DNA of 64,000 bases. Origin: DATAZK01 sp963731205. Lineage in GTDB: Bacteria; Actinomycetota; Actinomycetes; Frankiales; Frankiaceae. The stretch is taken from contig CAVSUJ010000001.1 of the NCBI GenBank assembly GCA_963731205.1, positions 992,001-1,056,000 of the forward strand, given 5' to 3'. Of this stretch, positions 48,001 through 55,828 are shown in pieces; position 1 is the first letter of the stretch; every line of letters begins with the position of its first letter. A model generated the notes under the pieces. The model was not told the DNA's origin. It saw only the letters and a list, made by a program, of their open reading frames with translations, and made no database searches. The position numbers were made by a program, and so were the translations under genes.

Positions 48001-48693
48001 TGGGAGGCGCACCTGCGAGGGCTGCGCACCTGGCTACGGCTGCTGCGCGGCGAGGACTCCCGCGTTCTCATGCCGAGCCTGGAAGCAGCCATCGACCAGG
48101 CGCGCGCGAGTGGTTTTCCGCAGATCGTGCGCCCGGTGCTGGCGATAGCGGGCCGGTGTGCAGCGATCGAGGGTGAATCGCAGCGGGCGTCAGCCTTTTA
48201 CGACGAGCTGCGCCGCCTCTTCCCCGGGGCCGACGAGACGCCGTCGCGGGAGTGGCTACCGGCCGCCGTCGCCGTCGCTTGTCAGCTCGACGCCGATGAG
48301 CCAGCCCAGCGGGTCGGCTCGGGACGCGCCGACGATCTGCACGCCCGGTTGCTGTCCGCCGGCCATCAGACGCGATGGGTCAAGGCGGCGCTCGCGTCGC
48401 TGCGGTCGGCGCAGGCCCGCCGCCAGGGCGACGCCACCGCTGCTCTGCTGGCGGCGGAGGAGGCCGTCGCGCTGTACGGCGAGATCGGCGACGAGACCGA
48501 ACGCGGCCTGGCCGTGGCCTACGCCGCCACCTGCGAGCGCGAACTGCGCGGTGCCGGCCGCTGGGAATGGGAGCTCGCGGCCTTCGTCGCCCGCACGGGC
48601 GCGGTAAGACTGCTGCCGCCCACCTCGTCGGCCTCGGAGGTGCTGGGCCTGACTCCCGATCCGCGAAAGCGCAACGCGCCCGCACCTGACTGA
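45076..48693 (+). CDS. Zinc-ribbon/class III cyclase/AAA ATPase regulatory protein
   Basis: A 1205-residue cytoplasmic protein. Two zinc ribbons open it (C-P-A-C-A, C-G-A-C-G, C-P-G-C-G, C-T-D-C-G, residues about 4-50). A class III nucleotide cyclase domain follows (about 73-235), with metal Asp in F-V-D-V-V-G-W, K-Y-I-G-D-A, and G-D-V-V-N-L-A-S-R that holds the transition-state Asn and Arg; it is likely active. Then comes an ATPase of the STAND class (V-G-R at about 258, P-loop G-E-P-G-I-G-K-S, V-L-E-D-L-Q) and about 500 residues of TPR-like helices. Such proteins are common in actinobacteria; the signal is unknown. Confidence 0.88.
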   Translation: MTACPACATPAASSARFCGACGTALPQGCPGCGAETVTGQAFCTDCGTPLASGSGPARRRPDERRRGEERRVVSVLFVDVVGWTSAAEQLDPEDLRAAQSDYFAAVRTVIEESGGTLEKYIGDAVLACFGAPRATEDDALRAVRAALRIQEAMTELVVGDEPLQARIGVATAEALVDLDADPARGQAFVTGDVVNLASRLQSAAPGGGVIVGAATHAATSDSVLYEPVGALTLKGKAEPVEAFLALEMSAKAPAAPRHDLPFVGRGPQLRLLESCLDQSIGDGAGALVTITGEPGIGKSRLVHELHRVRADSRAADGPRGVRWLSASCVSFDNKGSYAPLAALLTSWSGISDVTAPGVAAAQLTEQISTLLPRLDTQRIVEALSPLLGHAGPSSGLDGRSGAAGAAAAWRRIMVALAEEAPTVLVLEDLQRADDALLDAVEELLALATEVPLLMIVTAWPELLERRPGWGSSGPDMVTLSLPPLDESETVQLLSGLLGPDLPPPALARLVALAGGNPMYAEECAGMLRDREAAQLVRGIPELPLPRSVQGLVSSRLDLVSDDERAVLHAASVLGDSCWPSPVALLAELPGPEVEVCLAQLARRGMLRRVRPSSVPGEPEYVFRSALVRELVYARLPRPRRLQQHVRAADWWATRPSGRDSERAELVAHHRVLASELASALRAPEAGLRAEQARLALREAAERSYVLRALLPTRAHLDRALALWEPDVDPVGRQSCLRLVEEVRFLADRDNYVKEGGPERVAAVAQALSALNADAEAARAHTLLGQVAWWIADRKEALAQHGRAVELLAALPAGEQQALALTELARLQMLCEQLADAIRIGREAVALAERLGLYEALANALCTVGVARYLSGDAGGIGDQETALELARRERLAALPRVANNLATTLQEEGELRRSYALMDEAATASDSDGGGGGAGMHSFQAEPEAALRAYNEGDWDLSLSLALGFLDHAQERLGPWEAHLRGLRTWLRLLRGEDSRVLMPSLEAAIDQARASGFPQIVRPVLAIAGRCAAIEGESQRASAFYDELRRLFPGADETPSREWLPAAVAVACQLDADEPAQRVGSGRADDLHARLLSAGHQTRWVKAALASLRSAQARRQGDATAALLAAEEAVALYGEIGDETERGLAVAYAATCERELRGAGRWEWELAAFVARTGAVRLLPPTSSASEVLGLTPDPRKRNAPAPD

Positions 48694-48715
48694 AAGAGCA
48701 GGCCGATCAGGTCGG

Positions 48716-49477
48716 TCAGGCCGCCTCGCGGTTGGTCTCCGGATCCGTCGCCCCGGGCGGGGTCGGGGGTGCAGGCGGATGCGGCGGAGCTGCCTTGCGG
48801 GCCGCAGCGAGATCGGCCTTGGCCTTGGTGGCGTAGATGTCGACGTACTCCTGCTTGGACAGCGACATCAGCTCGTACATGATCTCGTCGGTCATGCTGC
48901 GGAGCACGAAACGGTCGTCCTCCAAGCCGGCGTAGCGGCTGAAGTCCAGCGGCGCCCCGAAACGCATCCCGATCCGCTTGATGCGGGGGATCACCTTGCC
49001 CTGCGGTTGCACCTCGAACGTGCCGATCATGGCGACGGGAATCACCGGCACCCCGGCCTCGAGCGCCATCCGCGCGACGCCGACCTTGCCGCGGTAGAGC
49101 CGGCCGTCGGGCGAGCGGGTGCCTTCGGGGTAGATGCCGAGAAGCTTCCCTTCCTTGAGGATGTCGATCCCGGTCGACAGCGCCGCCTCGCTGGCGCGAC
49201 CGCCGCTGCGATCGATCGGCACCTGGCCGACGCCGGTGAAGAACATCCGCTTGAGCCGGCCCTTCAGACCGGGCTCGGTGAAGTAGTCGCTCTTGGCCAG
49301 AAACGTCACCCGCCGCGGGACGAGCAGCGGCATGAAGATCGAGTCGAGAAACGAGAGGTGGTTGCTGGCGATGATCGCCGGGCCGATCTCGGGAACGTTT
49401 TCCAGGCCCTCGGTCCATGGCCGGTAGAGCACCCTCAGCAGGGGCGTCAAGATCGCCTTGACGACCCAGTAGAACAC
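48716..49477 (-). CDS. plsC: 1-acyl-sn-glycerol-3-phosphate acyltransferase
   Basis: A 253-residue membrane-bound acyltransferase that adds the second acyl chain to lysophosphatidate. The catalytic N-H-L-S-F-L-D (H-x4-D) lies at about residue 37, and Y-P-E-G-T-R-S at about 110. One N-terminal hydrophobic segment (FYWVVKAILTPLLRVLYRPW) anchors it. GTG 49477 has GAGGAG about 6 nt upstream; the frame is open much further but without conserved sequence. The C-terminus is a Pro/Ala tail. By memory it corresponds to Rv2182c of M. tuberculosis. Confidence 0.9.
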   Translation of the reverse strand: MFYWVVKAILTPLLRVLYRPWTEGLENVPEIGPAIIASNHLSFLDSIFMPLLVPRRVTFLAKSDYFTEPGLKGRLKRMFFTGVGQVPIDRSGGRASEAALSTGIDILKEGKLLGIYPEGTRSPDGRLYRGKVGVARMALEAGVPVIPVAMIGTFEVQPQGKVIPRIKRIGMRFGAPLDFSRYAGLEDDRFVLRSMTDEIMYELMSLSKQEYVDIYATKAKADLAAARKAAPPHPPAPPTPPGATDPETNREAA

Positions 49478-49768
49478 CTCAACTCCTCGCCGCGGCCGGT
49501 CGAAGGGGTGCTGGCGCACACCGCTTGTCCGACGAGCCGATCCCCCGACCCTAAGAGTGCGAGGGGTGCGGCAGCAATCCCGACTTGCCGTCGCCATCCG
49601 CCGAACCGGCGGAACCGACCGCCAAAGGGGCAAATGCGGGGCGACCGAACGGCCGAACGGCCCTAAACACCATCGCCAGCCGCGCCGTCGCATGAAACGA
49701 TAGGCATGCTCCGGGTCCCGCGCTGACGACCCGAGGAGCCGGAACAGAATGGGCGAGGAGGTGCGCGC
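49478..49768. other. Divergent intergenic region between plsC and the esterase
   Basis: These 291 bp hold both promoters. I see a short tandem GACCGAACGGCCGAACGGCC at about 49648, and no clear hairpin, -35/-10 pair or small gene. The only well-supported signal is the ribosome site of the + strand gene (GAGGAGG, about 49755). Confidence 0.4.
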
Positions 49769-50536
49769 GTGCCTTTGTTGCCGGGCGCCGAGCCGTTCGC
49801 CCGAGACGGCGGCCCCATCGGGGCTCTGGTGCTGCACGGTTTCACCGGCAGCCCCCAGGGCGTGCGTGACTGGGGGGTTGCCCTCGCTGATGCCGGTCTC
49901 TCGGTGACCGTGCCGCGCCTTCCCGGCCACGGCACCCGCTGGCAGGACATGGCCCGCACCCGCTGGACCGACTGGTACGGCGAAGCTGAGCGGGCCTTCG
50001 ACGAGTTGCGCAGCTGCTGCGCCGAGGTCTTCGTCTGCGGCCTGTCGATGGGCGGCACGCTCGCGCTGAGGCTGGCCGAGCAGCGCGCGACGGAGGTGGC
50101 GGGAGCCATCGTCGTCAACGCTTCCCTGGCCACCGAGCGTAAAGACGCGTTCCTGCTTCCGCTGCTGCGCCACATCATCCCGGCGTTCCCGGGGGTGGCC
50201 GGCGACATCGCCAAGCCGGGTGTGACCGAGCTGGCGTACCGCAAGATGCCATTGCAGGCAGCGCATTCGTTGAGCCAGTTGTGGGCGATCACGCGCGCCG
50301 ACCTCGGTCAGATCCTGTGCCCTGTGCTCTCGTTCCGCAGCGAGGTCGATCACGTCGTGGAGGCGATCTCGGGCACGATCTTGAGCGAGGGCGCGGCCGC
50401 CACGACCGTCACCGAGCGCGTGCTGACCAAGAGCTTTCACGTCGCGACGCTGGACTACGAGGCTCCGGAGATCTTCGCCGAGAGCATCGATTTCGTCCGG
50501 GCCCACTCCGGCGCTCCCCGGACGAGCCCGCGATGA
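49769..50536 (+). CDS. Alpha/beta-hydrolase (carboxylesterase/monoacylglycerol lipase type)
   Basis: A 255-residue cytoplasmic serine hydrolase. Oxyanion segment L-H-G-F-T-G-S-P, nucleophile elbow G-L-S-M-G-G (about residue 95), acid in R-S-E-V-D-H-V-V and His in S-F-H-V-A-T-L-D form a complete triad. The lid region is short, as in the Est30/monoglyceride lipase group. GTG 49769 follows GAGGAGG at good distance. It overlaps the next gene by 4 bp. Location next to plsC suggests lipid turnover, but the substrate is unproven. Confidence 0.88.
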   Translation: MPLLPGAEPFARDGGPIGALVLHGFTGSPQGVRDWGVALADAGLSVTVPRLPGHGTRWQDMARTRWTDWYGEAERAFDELRSCCAEVFVCGLSMGGTLALRLAEQRATEVAGAIVVNASLATERKDAFLLPLLRHIIPAFPGVAGDIAKPGVTELAYRKMPLQAAHSLSQLWAITRADLGQILCPVLSFRSEVDHVVEAISGTILSEGAAATTVTERVLTKSFHVATLDYEAPEIFAESIDFVRAHSGAPRTSPR

Positions 50537-51369
50537 CCCCGCGCAACAATGGGCTGCGAGCAAGCGCGTACGCGGCGCTCATCGAGATCGAGGAGTCACT
50601 CGGCGAGCCGATGCTCGCCGCGCTCGCGGCCCGCCAGATCGCCGCCTACGTGCAGCCGACGCCAGGACCCGGCGGCACCACCCGGCTCACCCTGTACGTC
50701 GACGCGCTGCAACGCACGCCCGCCGGCGCCGTGCTCGCCGGGCTCACCCCGGCGATGGCCGGCGATCCGCCGGCGGAGTCCGACCCACCCCGAGACGTGG
50801 TCGCACCCAACCCTTCCGCCGGCGAGTTGGTCGACGCGATGGCCGATGACGCCGCGTTCGCCTCCCTCGTCGAGGCGTTCCACCGCATTCCCACCGAGCG
50901 CACCTGGCCCGACGCGGAAGACCTGCCCGCAGATGCCGCGCCGGAGCCGCCGGCGGGTGCGCGCCCGGCTGACACGGTGCTGCCGGCGGTGCCGCCGCGG
51001 CGGATCACCAAGAAGTTCGACCCGGCCACCGACACCGACCGCCGCCGTCCGTCCCCGCCGGTCCCGGCGCCCGGGCCCGCGTCGCCCTTCGACGAGGCCG
51101 ACCGGTTCGACGAGGCACTCGAAGAGGAGGAGCACTACACCCCGCCGCCGCTCCCCCGGCTTGATCCGCCGCCTTTTGCGATCCGCTGGGCGCTGGTCGG
51201 ATTGATGCTGGGGCTGGCGATGCTGCTCGTGCCCACCTTCTTCGACTTCGGCCACCAGACCTCGATGGACATCGCGGGCGTCTTCTGCATCCTGGGCAGC
51301 GCAGGCGTGCTGGTCTCAAGGCTGCGCGATCGTTCCCCCGACGACCCCGACGACGGCGCGGTCGTCTGA
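50533..51369 (+). CDS. Hypothetical membrane-anchored protein
   Basis: A 278-residue protein. The N-terminal 130 residues are a soluble helical part (LIEIEESLGEPMLAALAARQ), then an acidic/proline-rich linker (about 130-215), then two hydrophobic helices near the C-terminus (about 217-235 and 243-262). ATG 50533 overlaps the hydrolase stop by 4 bp, so the two are a pair. Similar proteins accompany hydrolase genes in other actinobacteria by memory, annotated as DUF308-like or hypothetical. No function assigned. Confidence 0.65.
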   Translation: MTPRNNGLRASAYAALIEIEESLGEPMLAALAARQIAAYVQPTPGPGGTTRLTLYVDALQRTPAGAVLAGLTPAMAGDPPAESDPPRDVVAPNPSAGELVDAMADDAAFASLVEAFHRIPTERTWPDAEDLPADAAPEPPAGARPADTVLPAVPPRRITKKFDPATDTDRRRPSPPVPAPGPASPFDEADRFDEALEEEEHYTPPPLPRLDPPPFAIRWALVGLMLGLAMLLVPTFFDFGHQTSMDIAGVFCILGSAGVLVSRLRDRSPDDPDDGAVV

Positions 51370-51430
51370 GGGCCAGGGGCGCCCAGCGGCGGCGCCTGCG
51401 CTCCGGCTGCCGTAGCCTGCCCCGAGGCGG

Positions 51431-52723
51431 GTGACCGACAGCCTTGAGGTAGAGGAGTCGCGAGACGGTATGGAGTTCTCCGAAACCGTCGAGGTGACCG
51501 GCCATCTGATGGACACCGGCGTGCTCGCCCGAATCCTGGACGACGTGCTGGAGTACGGCGCCGACTACGCCATCCAGCGGCTCGACGTCGGCCGCACCCA
51601 CGACGACGAGTCCAGTGCTCAGATCAGCGTCGTCACGCAGGACGCCGACTCCCTCGCCCGGTTGCTCATGCGCCTGCAATCGCACGGGGTCAACGCTGTC
51701 GAGCCGGGCGCGGCGATGACCCGTCCGGCGCCGCGCGACGGCGTCTTCCCCGACGACTTCTACTCCACCACCAACCTCGAGACGGTGGTGCGCCTCGGCG
51801 GTTCCTGGGTGCCGGTCGAGCAGCCGGAGATGGACTGCGGCCTGATCGTCTCCGGCTCGCGGGTGCGCACGGTCCCGGTGTCCGACGTCCGCGAGGGCGA
51901 CACGATCGTCTGCGGCGCCTCCGGAGTGCGGGTGGTGCTCCCACCGCGAGAGCACTCGGCCCACACCGGCGCACGCACCGGGGCCGAAATGTTCGGTTTC
52001 ATGTCCTCGGCGGTCTCGTCGGAGAAGCCGCAGGCCTTGCAGGTGCGCCAGATCGCGTCCCGCATCCGTGACGTGAAGGCCGACGGCGGGAAGGTGCTGT
52101 GGGTCGCAGGCCCGGCGGTCGTCCACACCGGCGCCGACGCGGCGATGGTGGCACTGGTCGAGGCCGGCTACGTCGACGTGCTCTTCGCCGGCAACGCGCT
52201 CGCGACGCACGACATCGAGGCCTCACTGTTCGGCACGTCGCTCGGCGTCGACCTGTCCGCGGGACGCGGGGTCGAGCACGGGCACGAGCACCACATCCGG
52301 GCGATCAACACCATCCGCCGTGAGGGATCGATCGCGGCCGCCGTCGCCTCAGGCGTCCTGACCGGCGGGATCATGCATGCGATCGTCGAGCGCAACAAGC
52401 AGTTCGTCCTCGTCGGCTCGGTACGTGACGACGGCCCGCTGCCCGACGTCTACACCGACGTCATCGAAGGTCAGCGCGCGATGCGGGCCGGCCTGCGCGG
52501 CGTCGGCCTCTGCATCATGGTCGCGACGATGCTGCACTCGATCGCGACGGGCAACCTGCTGCCCGCCTCGGTGCCGCTGGTGAGCGTCGACATCAATCCC
52601 GCGACGGTCACCAAGCTCGCTGACCGCGGCAGCGCCCAGGCCATCGGGATGGTGACGGACATCGGGCTCTTCCTCGAGCAGCTCGCCACCGAGCTGGTGC
52701 CCGACTACCCCGGGATCCGCTGA
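51431..52723 (+). CDS. TIGR00300-family protein, ornithine-cyclodeaminase-like
   Basis: A 430-residue protein of the LOR/SDH (TIGR00300) family. It opens with an N-terminal alpha/beta domain starting near V-E-V-T-G-H-L-M-D, followed by F-P-D-D-F-Y-S-T-T-N, a small beta region, and a C-terminal Rossmann-like domain with V-A-G-P-A-V-V-H-T-G, L-F-A-G-N-A-L-A-T-H-D and S-V-D-I-N-P-A-T-V-T-K-L. Archaeal members and the C-terminal part of cyanobacterial AgrE/ArgZ have ornithine cyclodeaminase activity, making proline. It stands between a hypothetical gene and the ROK kinase, with no arginine genes nearby. Activity here is inferred. Confidence 0.78.
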   Translation: MTDSLEVEESRDGMEFSETVEVTGHLMDTGVLARILDDVLEYGADYAIQRLDVGRTHDDESSAQISVVTQDADSLARLLMRLQSHGVNAVEPGAAMTRPAPRDGVFPDDFYSTTNLETVVRLGGSWVPVEQPEMDCGLIVSGSRVRTVPVSDVREGDTIVCGASGVRVVLPPREHSAHTGARTGAEMFGFMSSAVSSEKPQALQVRQIASRIRDVKADGGKVLWVAGPAVVHTGADAAMVALVEAGYVDVLFAGNALATHDIEASLFGTSLGVDLSAGRGVEHGHEHHIRAINTIRREGSIAAAVASGVLTGGIMHAIVERNKQFVLVGSVRDDGPLPDVYTDVIEGQRAMRAGLRGVGLCIMVATMLHSIATGNLLPASVPLVSVDINPATVTKLADRGSAQAIGMVTDIGLFLEQLATELVPDYPGIR

Positions 52724-52726
52724 ACC

Positions 52727-53677
52727 TCAGACCGCCTGACGCGAGAGGTCGGCGGCACCGACGAGGCCGGCCTCCGGACCCAGCACCGCCTGGACCAGCT
52801 CGGCCTCCGGACGGAAGCCGCGGCCCGGCAGCCGGCGCCGAAACCACTCCCGTCCCGGGCCGAGCAGGAGGTCACCGGCATCGGACACGCCGCCGCCGAT
52901 GACGAACAGGCCCGGGTCGAGCGCGGCGGTGACGTTGGCCAGCCCGCGGCCGAGCCACTCGCCGATGGTGGCGAACGCCTCTACCGCAGCTGGGTCGCCT
53001 TCCTCGGCGGCCTGGGTGACGCACGGGCCGGTGATGGCGTCGACCTCACCGCCCGCCAGCTGCAGCATCCGGCGGCCGCGGGCCGGATCGGTCGACGCGA
53101 TCTCGCGTGCTTCCCGTACCAGCGCCTTGCCGCTGCAGTACTGCTCCCAGCAGCCGCGCCGCCCGCAGCCGCAGCGGTGACCGTCGGGGACGAGCTGCAT
53201 GTGGCCGAATTCCGCGGCGATGCCGAACCCACCGCGGTAGAGCTTGCCGGAGGCGACCATGCCGCCGCCGATGCCGGTGCCGATCGTCACGCAGATCAGG
53301 TCGGGCGAGCCGCGTCCGGCGCCGAAGCGGTGTTCAGCCCAGGCCGTGGCATTGCCGTCGTTCTCGACCACGATGGGCAGCTCGATCCGGGCAGCGAGGT
53401 CGTCGCGGATCGGCTCGTTACGCCACACGACGTTGGGCGCGAAGTACACCCGCGAGCGGCTGCGATCGATCCAGCCCGCCGCGCCGATGCCGACCGTCTG
53501 CACGTCGGGGTGACGCTCGCGCAGCTGAGCGACGAGCTCGACGACCGCTTCGGAAACCGCTGGAGCCTCGGTGTCGGGCGTGGGGCTGCGAAGCACCTCG
53601 AGGATCGAACCGTCGTCGGCCACCACCCCGGCCGCCACCTTGGTGCCGCCGATGTCGACACCGATCGCGAGCGCCAT
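52727..53677 (-). CDS. glk: ROK-family glucokinase
   Basis: A 316-residue ROK kinase phosphorylating glucose. The ATP motif G-V-D-I-G-G-T-K is at residues 6-13, the sugar/catalytic segment V-E-N-D-G-N-A at about 104, the second phosphate motif T-I-G-T-G-I-G-G-G at about 131 and the ROK zinc site C-G-C-G-R-R-G-C-W-E-Q-Y at about 170. No N-terminal helix-turn-helix is present, so it is an enzyme rather than a NagC/XylR repressor. It converges with the TIGR00300 gene and lies 17 bp downstream of a small hypothetical gene on the same strand. Confidence 0.92.
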   Translation of the reverse strand: MALAIGVDIGGTKVAAGVVADDGSILEVLRSPTPDTEAPAVSEAVVELVAQLRERHPDVQTVGIGAAGWIDRSRSRVYFAPNVVWRNEPIRDDLAARIELPIVVENDGNATAWAEHRFGAGRGSPDLICVTIGTGIGGGMVASGKLYRGGFGIAAEFGHMQLVPDGHRCGCGRRGCWEQYCSGKALVREAREIASTDPARGRRMLQLAGGEVDAITGPCVTQAAEEGDPAAVEAFATIGEWLGRGLANVTAALDPGLFVIGGGVSDAGDLLLGPGREWFRRRLPGRGFRPEAELVQAVLGPEAGLVGAADLSRQAV

Positions 53678-53694
53678 GAGTCAGCTCGGCCGGG

Positions 53695-54048
53695 TCAGCG
53701 GATGTCGATGCGTTCGGACGCGGGTCGGCTGCCCGCAGGCGACGCCGGGTGTGCTCCCGCGGACCCCGCTGCCCAGGACGCCTGCGACGAATCGAGCGCG
53801 GCACGCAACGCGGCCATCAGCGACGCCGAGGCGTCAGCCAGGTGTTCGAACACCTCGGGCCGGGCACCCTGCGCCAGCCGGAGCAACTGACAGACCGGAC
53901 ACAGCCGGCACTCCGGCGATTCGCCCGCGCCCTCCATCAGGGGCTGGCTGAAGCCGGCCGACACCCAGCCTGACAGGGCCTCTGCGAGCTTGGCCGCCTC
54001 GTCGGCGAGCGGGCCGTGCGTATGCGGACCGGCGGTAGGGGGCGTCAT
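53695..54048 (-). CDS. Small conserved hypothetical protein with C-x2-C-x2-C-type cluster
   Basis: A 117-residue protein with a central C-R-L-C-P-V-C-Q-L-L-R motif at about residues 46-57. Helical segments follow (V-F-E-H-L-A-D-A-S-A-S-L), and a low-complexity tail ends it. Comparable proteins are regularly found between an ArsA-like ATPase and a glucokinase gene in actinobacteria, by memory. The three close cysteines could bind metal. Its start overlaps the ATPase stop by 4 bp. Function unknown. Confidence 0.7.
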   Translation of the reverse strand: MTPPTAGPHTHGPLADEAAKLAEALSGWVSAGFSQPLMEGAGESPECRLCPVCQLLRLAQGARPEVFEHLADASASLMAALRAALDSSQASWAAGSAGAHPASPAGSRPASERIDIR

Positions 54049-55226
54049 GTCCTCATCCAGAGATCGGGGTCGGGCTCGAACGTCACGTCGAGACGACCGT
54101 CGTCCAGCCGTGCTCCCGTGACAATGCAGCGACGCAGCGCTGACGGCAGCGAGAGCAGCCTGCGCCAGCTTCCGACCGTGATCGAGAGCTCGTCGCCGCG
54201 CCGGGTCAGACCGACCTCGTCGCGCGAGGCGAACGGCAACAGGACCGTCAGCGCGAAGCCGTCCGTGGTCCGCTTGACGCTGATCGGATCGGGCGCGGTG
54301 GGCAGGCCCAGCGGATCGAGCTCACCGTAGGCCTCCGCGCCGAGCACCGCGAGTGCTGCAACACCAACCGGTTCCCCCGGCTGGTAGCCGACGCGCAGGA
54401 GCGGCAGCGGCGCGAAGGAGTCCTCCACCGCCTGCAGCTGCACTTGCTGCGCCTTCGCCCAAGCGTCTCGCCAGGGATCGCCGCCGGGAAAGATCCGGTT
54501 GGCGATCACCGCGTCGACCCGGTAGCCGTAGAGCGACAGCGTCGTCATGGTGCGCCGGGCCTCGGCGACGACGACGGCTTCGGGCGTCAGCACCAGGCGG
54601 ACGCTGGTGCGCTCGGGGTCGGAGAGCACCGCGCGAACCCCGGCCAGCTCGGCGTGGAGTCGCTCGACCGCGTCGAAGACGGCGTCGTTCGGCATCGGCA
54701 CGCCGGCCACCCGATTGAGCACGGGCCGCAGCGAGCGCACCACCCGGCGCTCCATCGGCCACAGCCGGCGCATGTACCAGTCCAACGCGTCGGGCAGCGC
54801 CAGCAGCCGCAACGTCTCCGCGGTGGGCGCGCAGTCGACCACGACGAGGTCCCAGCGCCCGCATTCGACCTGCTCGCGCACGGCCAGGAGGGCAAGCACC
54901 TCATCCGCCCCCGGCAGAACGGTGAGCTCCTCGGCCTCTATGGGATCGATACCCGCTTTGGCGAGCACCTGCACGAGATAGCCCTGCACCTGGCGCCACG
55001 AACGTTCGAAGCTGGACTGGGCGTCGATCTGCATGCCGGCCAGGCCGGTGTCGATCTCGGTGGGTTCGGCGCCGAGCCCCACCCCGAAGGCATCAGCCAG
55101 TGAATGCGCCGGATCGGTGGACATCACCAGCGTCTTCATGCCGCGCGCCGCTGCTGACACAGCCGTCGCTGCCGCCGCGGTCGTCTTGCCGACGCCGCCC
55201 TTTCCGGTGAAGAGCAGGACCCGCAC
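54045..55226 (-). CDS. ArsA/GET3-family ATPase
   Basis: A 393-residue P-loop ATPase. The deviant Walker A motif G-K-G-G-V-G-K-T-T is at residues 8-16, switch region M-S-T-D-P-A-H-S-L-A-D at about 36, and Walker B V-V-D-C-A-P-T-A-E-T. The C-terminal third has an extra V-G-L-T-R-R-G-D-E-L domain, as in the mycobacterial relative Rv2184c (by memory). There is no ars operon, so arsenite export is unlikely; membrane protein or lipid handling is more probable but unproven. It overlaps the small gene downstream and lies 29 bp after an SRPBCC gene. Confidence 0.85.
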   Translation of the reverse strand: MRVLLFTGKGGVGKTTAAAATAVSAAARGMKTLVMSTDPAHSLADAFGVGLGAEPTEIDTGLAGMQIDAQSSFERSWRQVQGYLVQVLAKAGIDPIEAEELTVLPGADEVLALLAVREQVECGRWDLVVVDCAPTAETLRLLALPDALDWYMRRLWPMERRVVRSLRPVLNRVAGVPMPNDAVFDAVERLHAELAGVRAVLSDPERTSVRLVLTPEAVVVAEARRTMTTLSLYGYRVDAVIANRIFPGGDPWRDAWAKAQQVQLQAVEDSFAPLPLLRVGYQPGEPVGVAALAVLGAEAYGELDPLGLPTAPDPISVKRTTDGFALTVLLPFASRDEVGLTRRGDELSITVGSWRRLLSLPSALRRCIVTGARLDDGRLDVTFEPDPDLWMRT

Positions 55227-55255
55227 CTATGCGACTCCCGCCCGGGTCGACGCGC

Positions 55256-55690
55256 TCAAGCCTCGCAGCGCTTCTTGAGGTCCTTCAGTGCGGTGTCGAC
55301 GATCTTGGCCTGGATCCGGCGCCGGATGAGGCCGGGGACCGGGATCGCGATCTCGACGGTCAGGTCGTAGGTGACGGTCGTCGCGCCGCCTGAGGCCGGC
55401 TTCAGCTCATAGCGCCCGACCTGACTCTTCTGGGAGCGACCTTCGCTCATGGTCCAGTCGACCTTCCGGTCGCCGTCCCAGGTGTATTCGTTCGTGTAGA
55501 CGTCGGCCAGTCCCATGATCTCGACGTGGAAACGCACGGATTTCGCCCGGCCACCGGTGCCCTCGTCGAGCACCTCCATCTTCTTCACCGGGCCGGCCCA
55601 TTCCGGATAGGACGGGAAATCGGCGATGACAGCCATGATCTTCGCGGGATCAGCCTTGATCGAAATGCTCTCGTTGGCGTGATCGGGCAC
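55256..55690 (-). CDS. TB16.3-like SRPBCC protein
   Basis: A 144-residue START-fold protein. GTG 55690 has AAGGAGG 8 nt upstream; the frame is open to 55741. The family pattern is E-S-I-S-I-K-A-D-P at the start, F-P-S-Y-P-E-W-A-G-P-V-K and V-T-Y-D-L-T-V-E near the end. Its length matches Rv2185c (TB16.3) of M. tuberculosis, which also neighbours the ArsA-like ATPase. It probably binds a lipid or aromatic ligand. It is co-directional with the ATPase. Confidence 0.85.
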   Translation of the reverse strand: MPDHANESISIKADPAKIMAVIADFPSYPEWAGPVKKMEVLDEGTGGRAKSVRFHVEIMGLADVYTNEYTWDGDRKVDWTMSEGRSQKSQVGRYELKPASGGATTVTYDLTVEIAIPVPGLIRRRIQAKIVDTALKDLKKRCEA

Positions 55691-55772
55691 GCGACGGCCT
55701 CCTTGGAACGGCGGACGACCACCAGCCGTCCCCGGAAGCAAAGAGGCTACCTGCGGGCCTGCGGCGGGCGGG

Positions 55773-55788
55773 GCATATCGGGATATGC
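55773..55788. promoter_or_regulatory. Palindrome GCATATC-GG-GATATGC
   Basis: A perfect 7-bp inverted repeat with 2-bp spacer lies about 83 bp upstream of the TB16.3-like start, in a 138-bp gap. It could be an operator for the SRPBCC/ATPase operon. It is AT-richer than its surroundings. Confidence 0.35.
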
Positions 55789-55806
55789 GACGCGAGCCGG
55801 CGAGCA

Positions 55807-55827
55807 GCCAGGCGCAGCCGCCCTGGC
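55807..55827 (-). terminator. Weak hairpin after the double zinc-ribbon gene
   Basis: GCCAGG and CCTGGC form a 6-bp stem with a 9-nt loop immediately after the zinc-ribbon gene stop. No T-run follows. A terminator is possible but weakly supported. Confidence 0.25.
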
Positions 55828-55828
55828 G

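Noticed and set aside
49478..50563. N-terminal extension of plsC through the divergent intergenic region
   Set aside because: The open frame covers the opposite-strand esterase gene and has no conserved acyltransferase sequence; the start at 49477 has a ribosome site.
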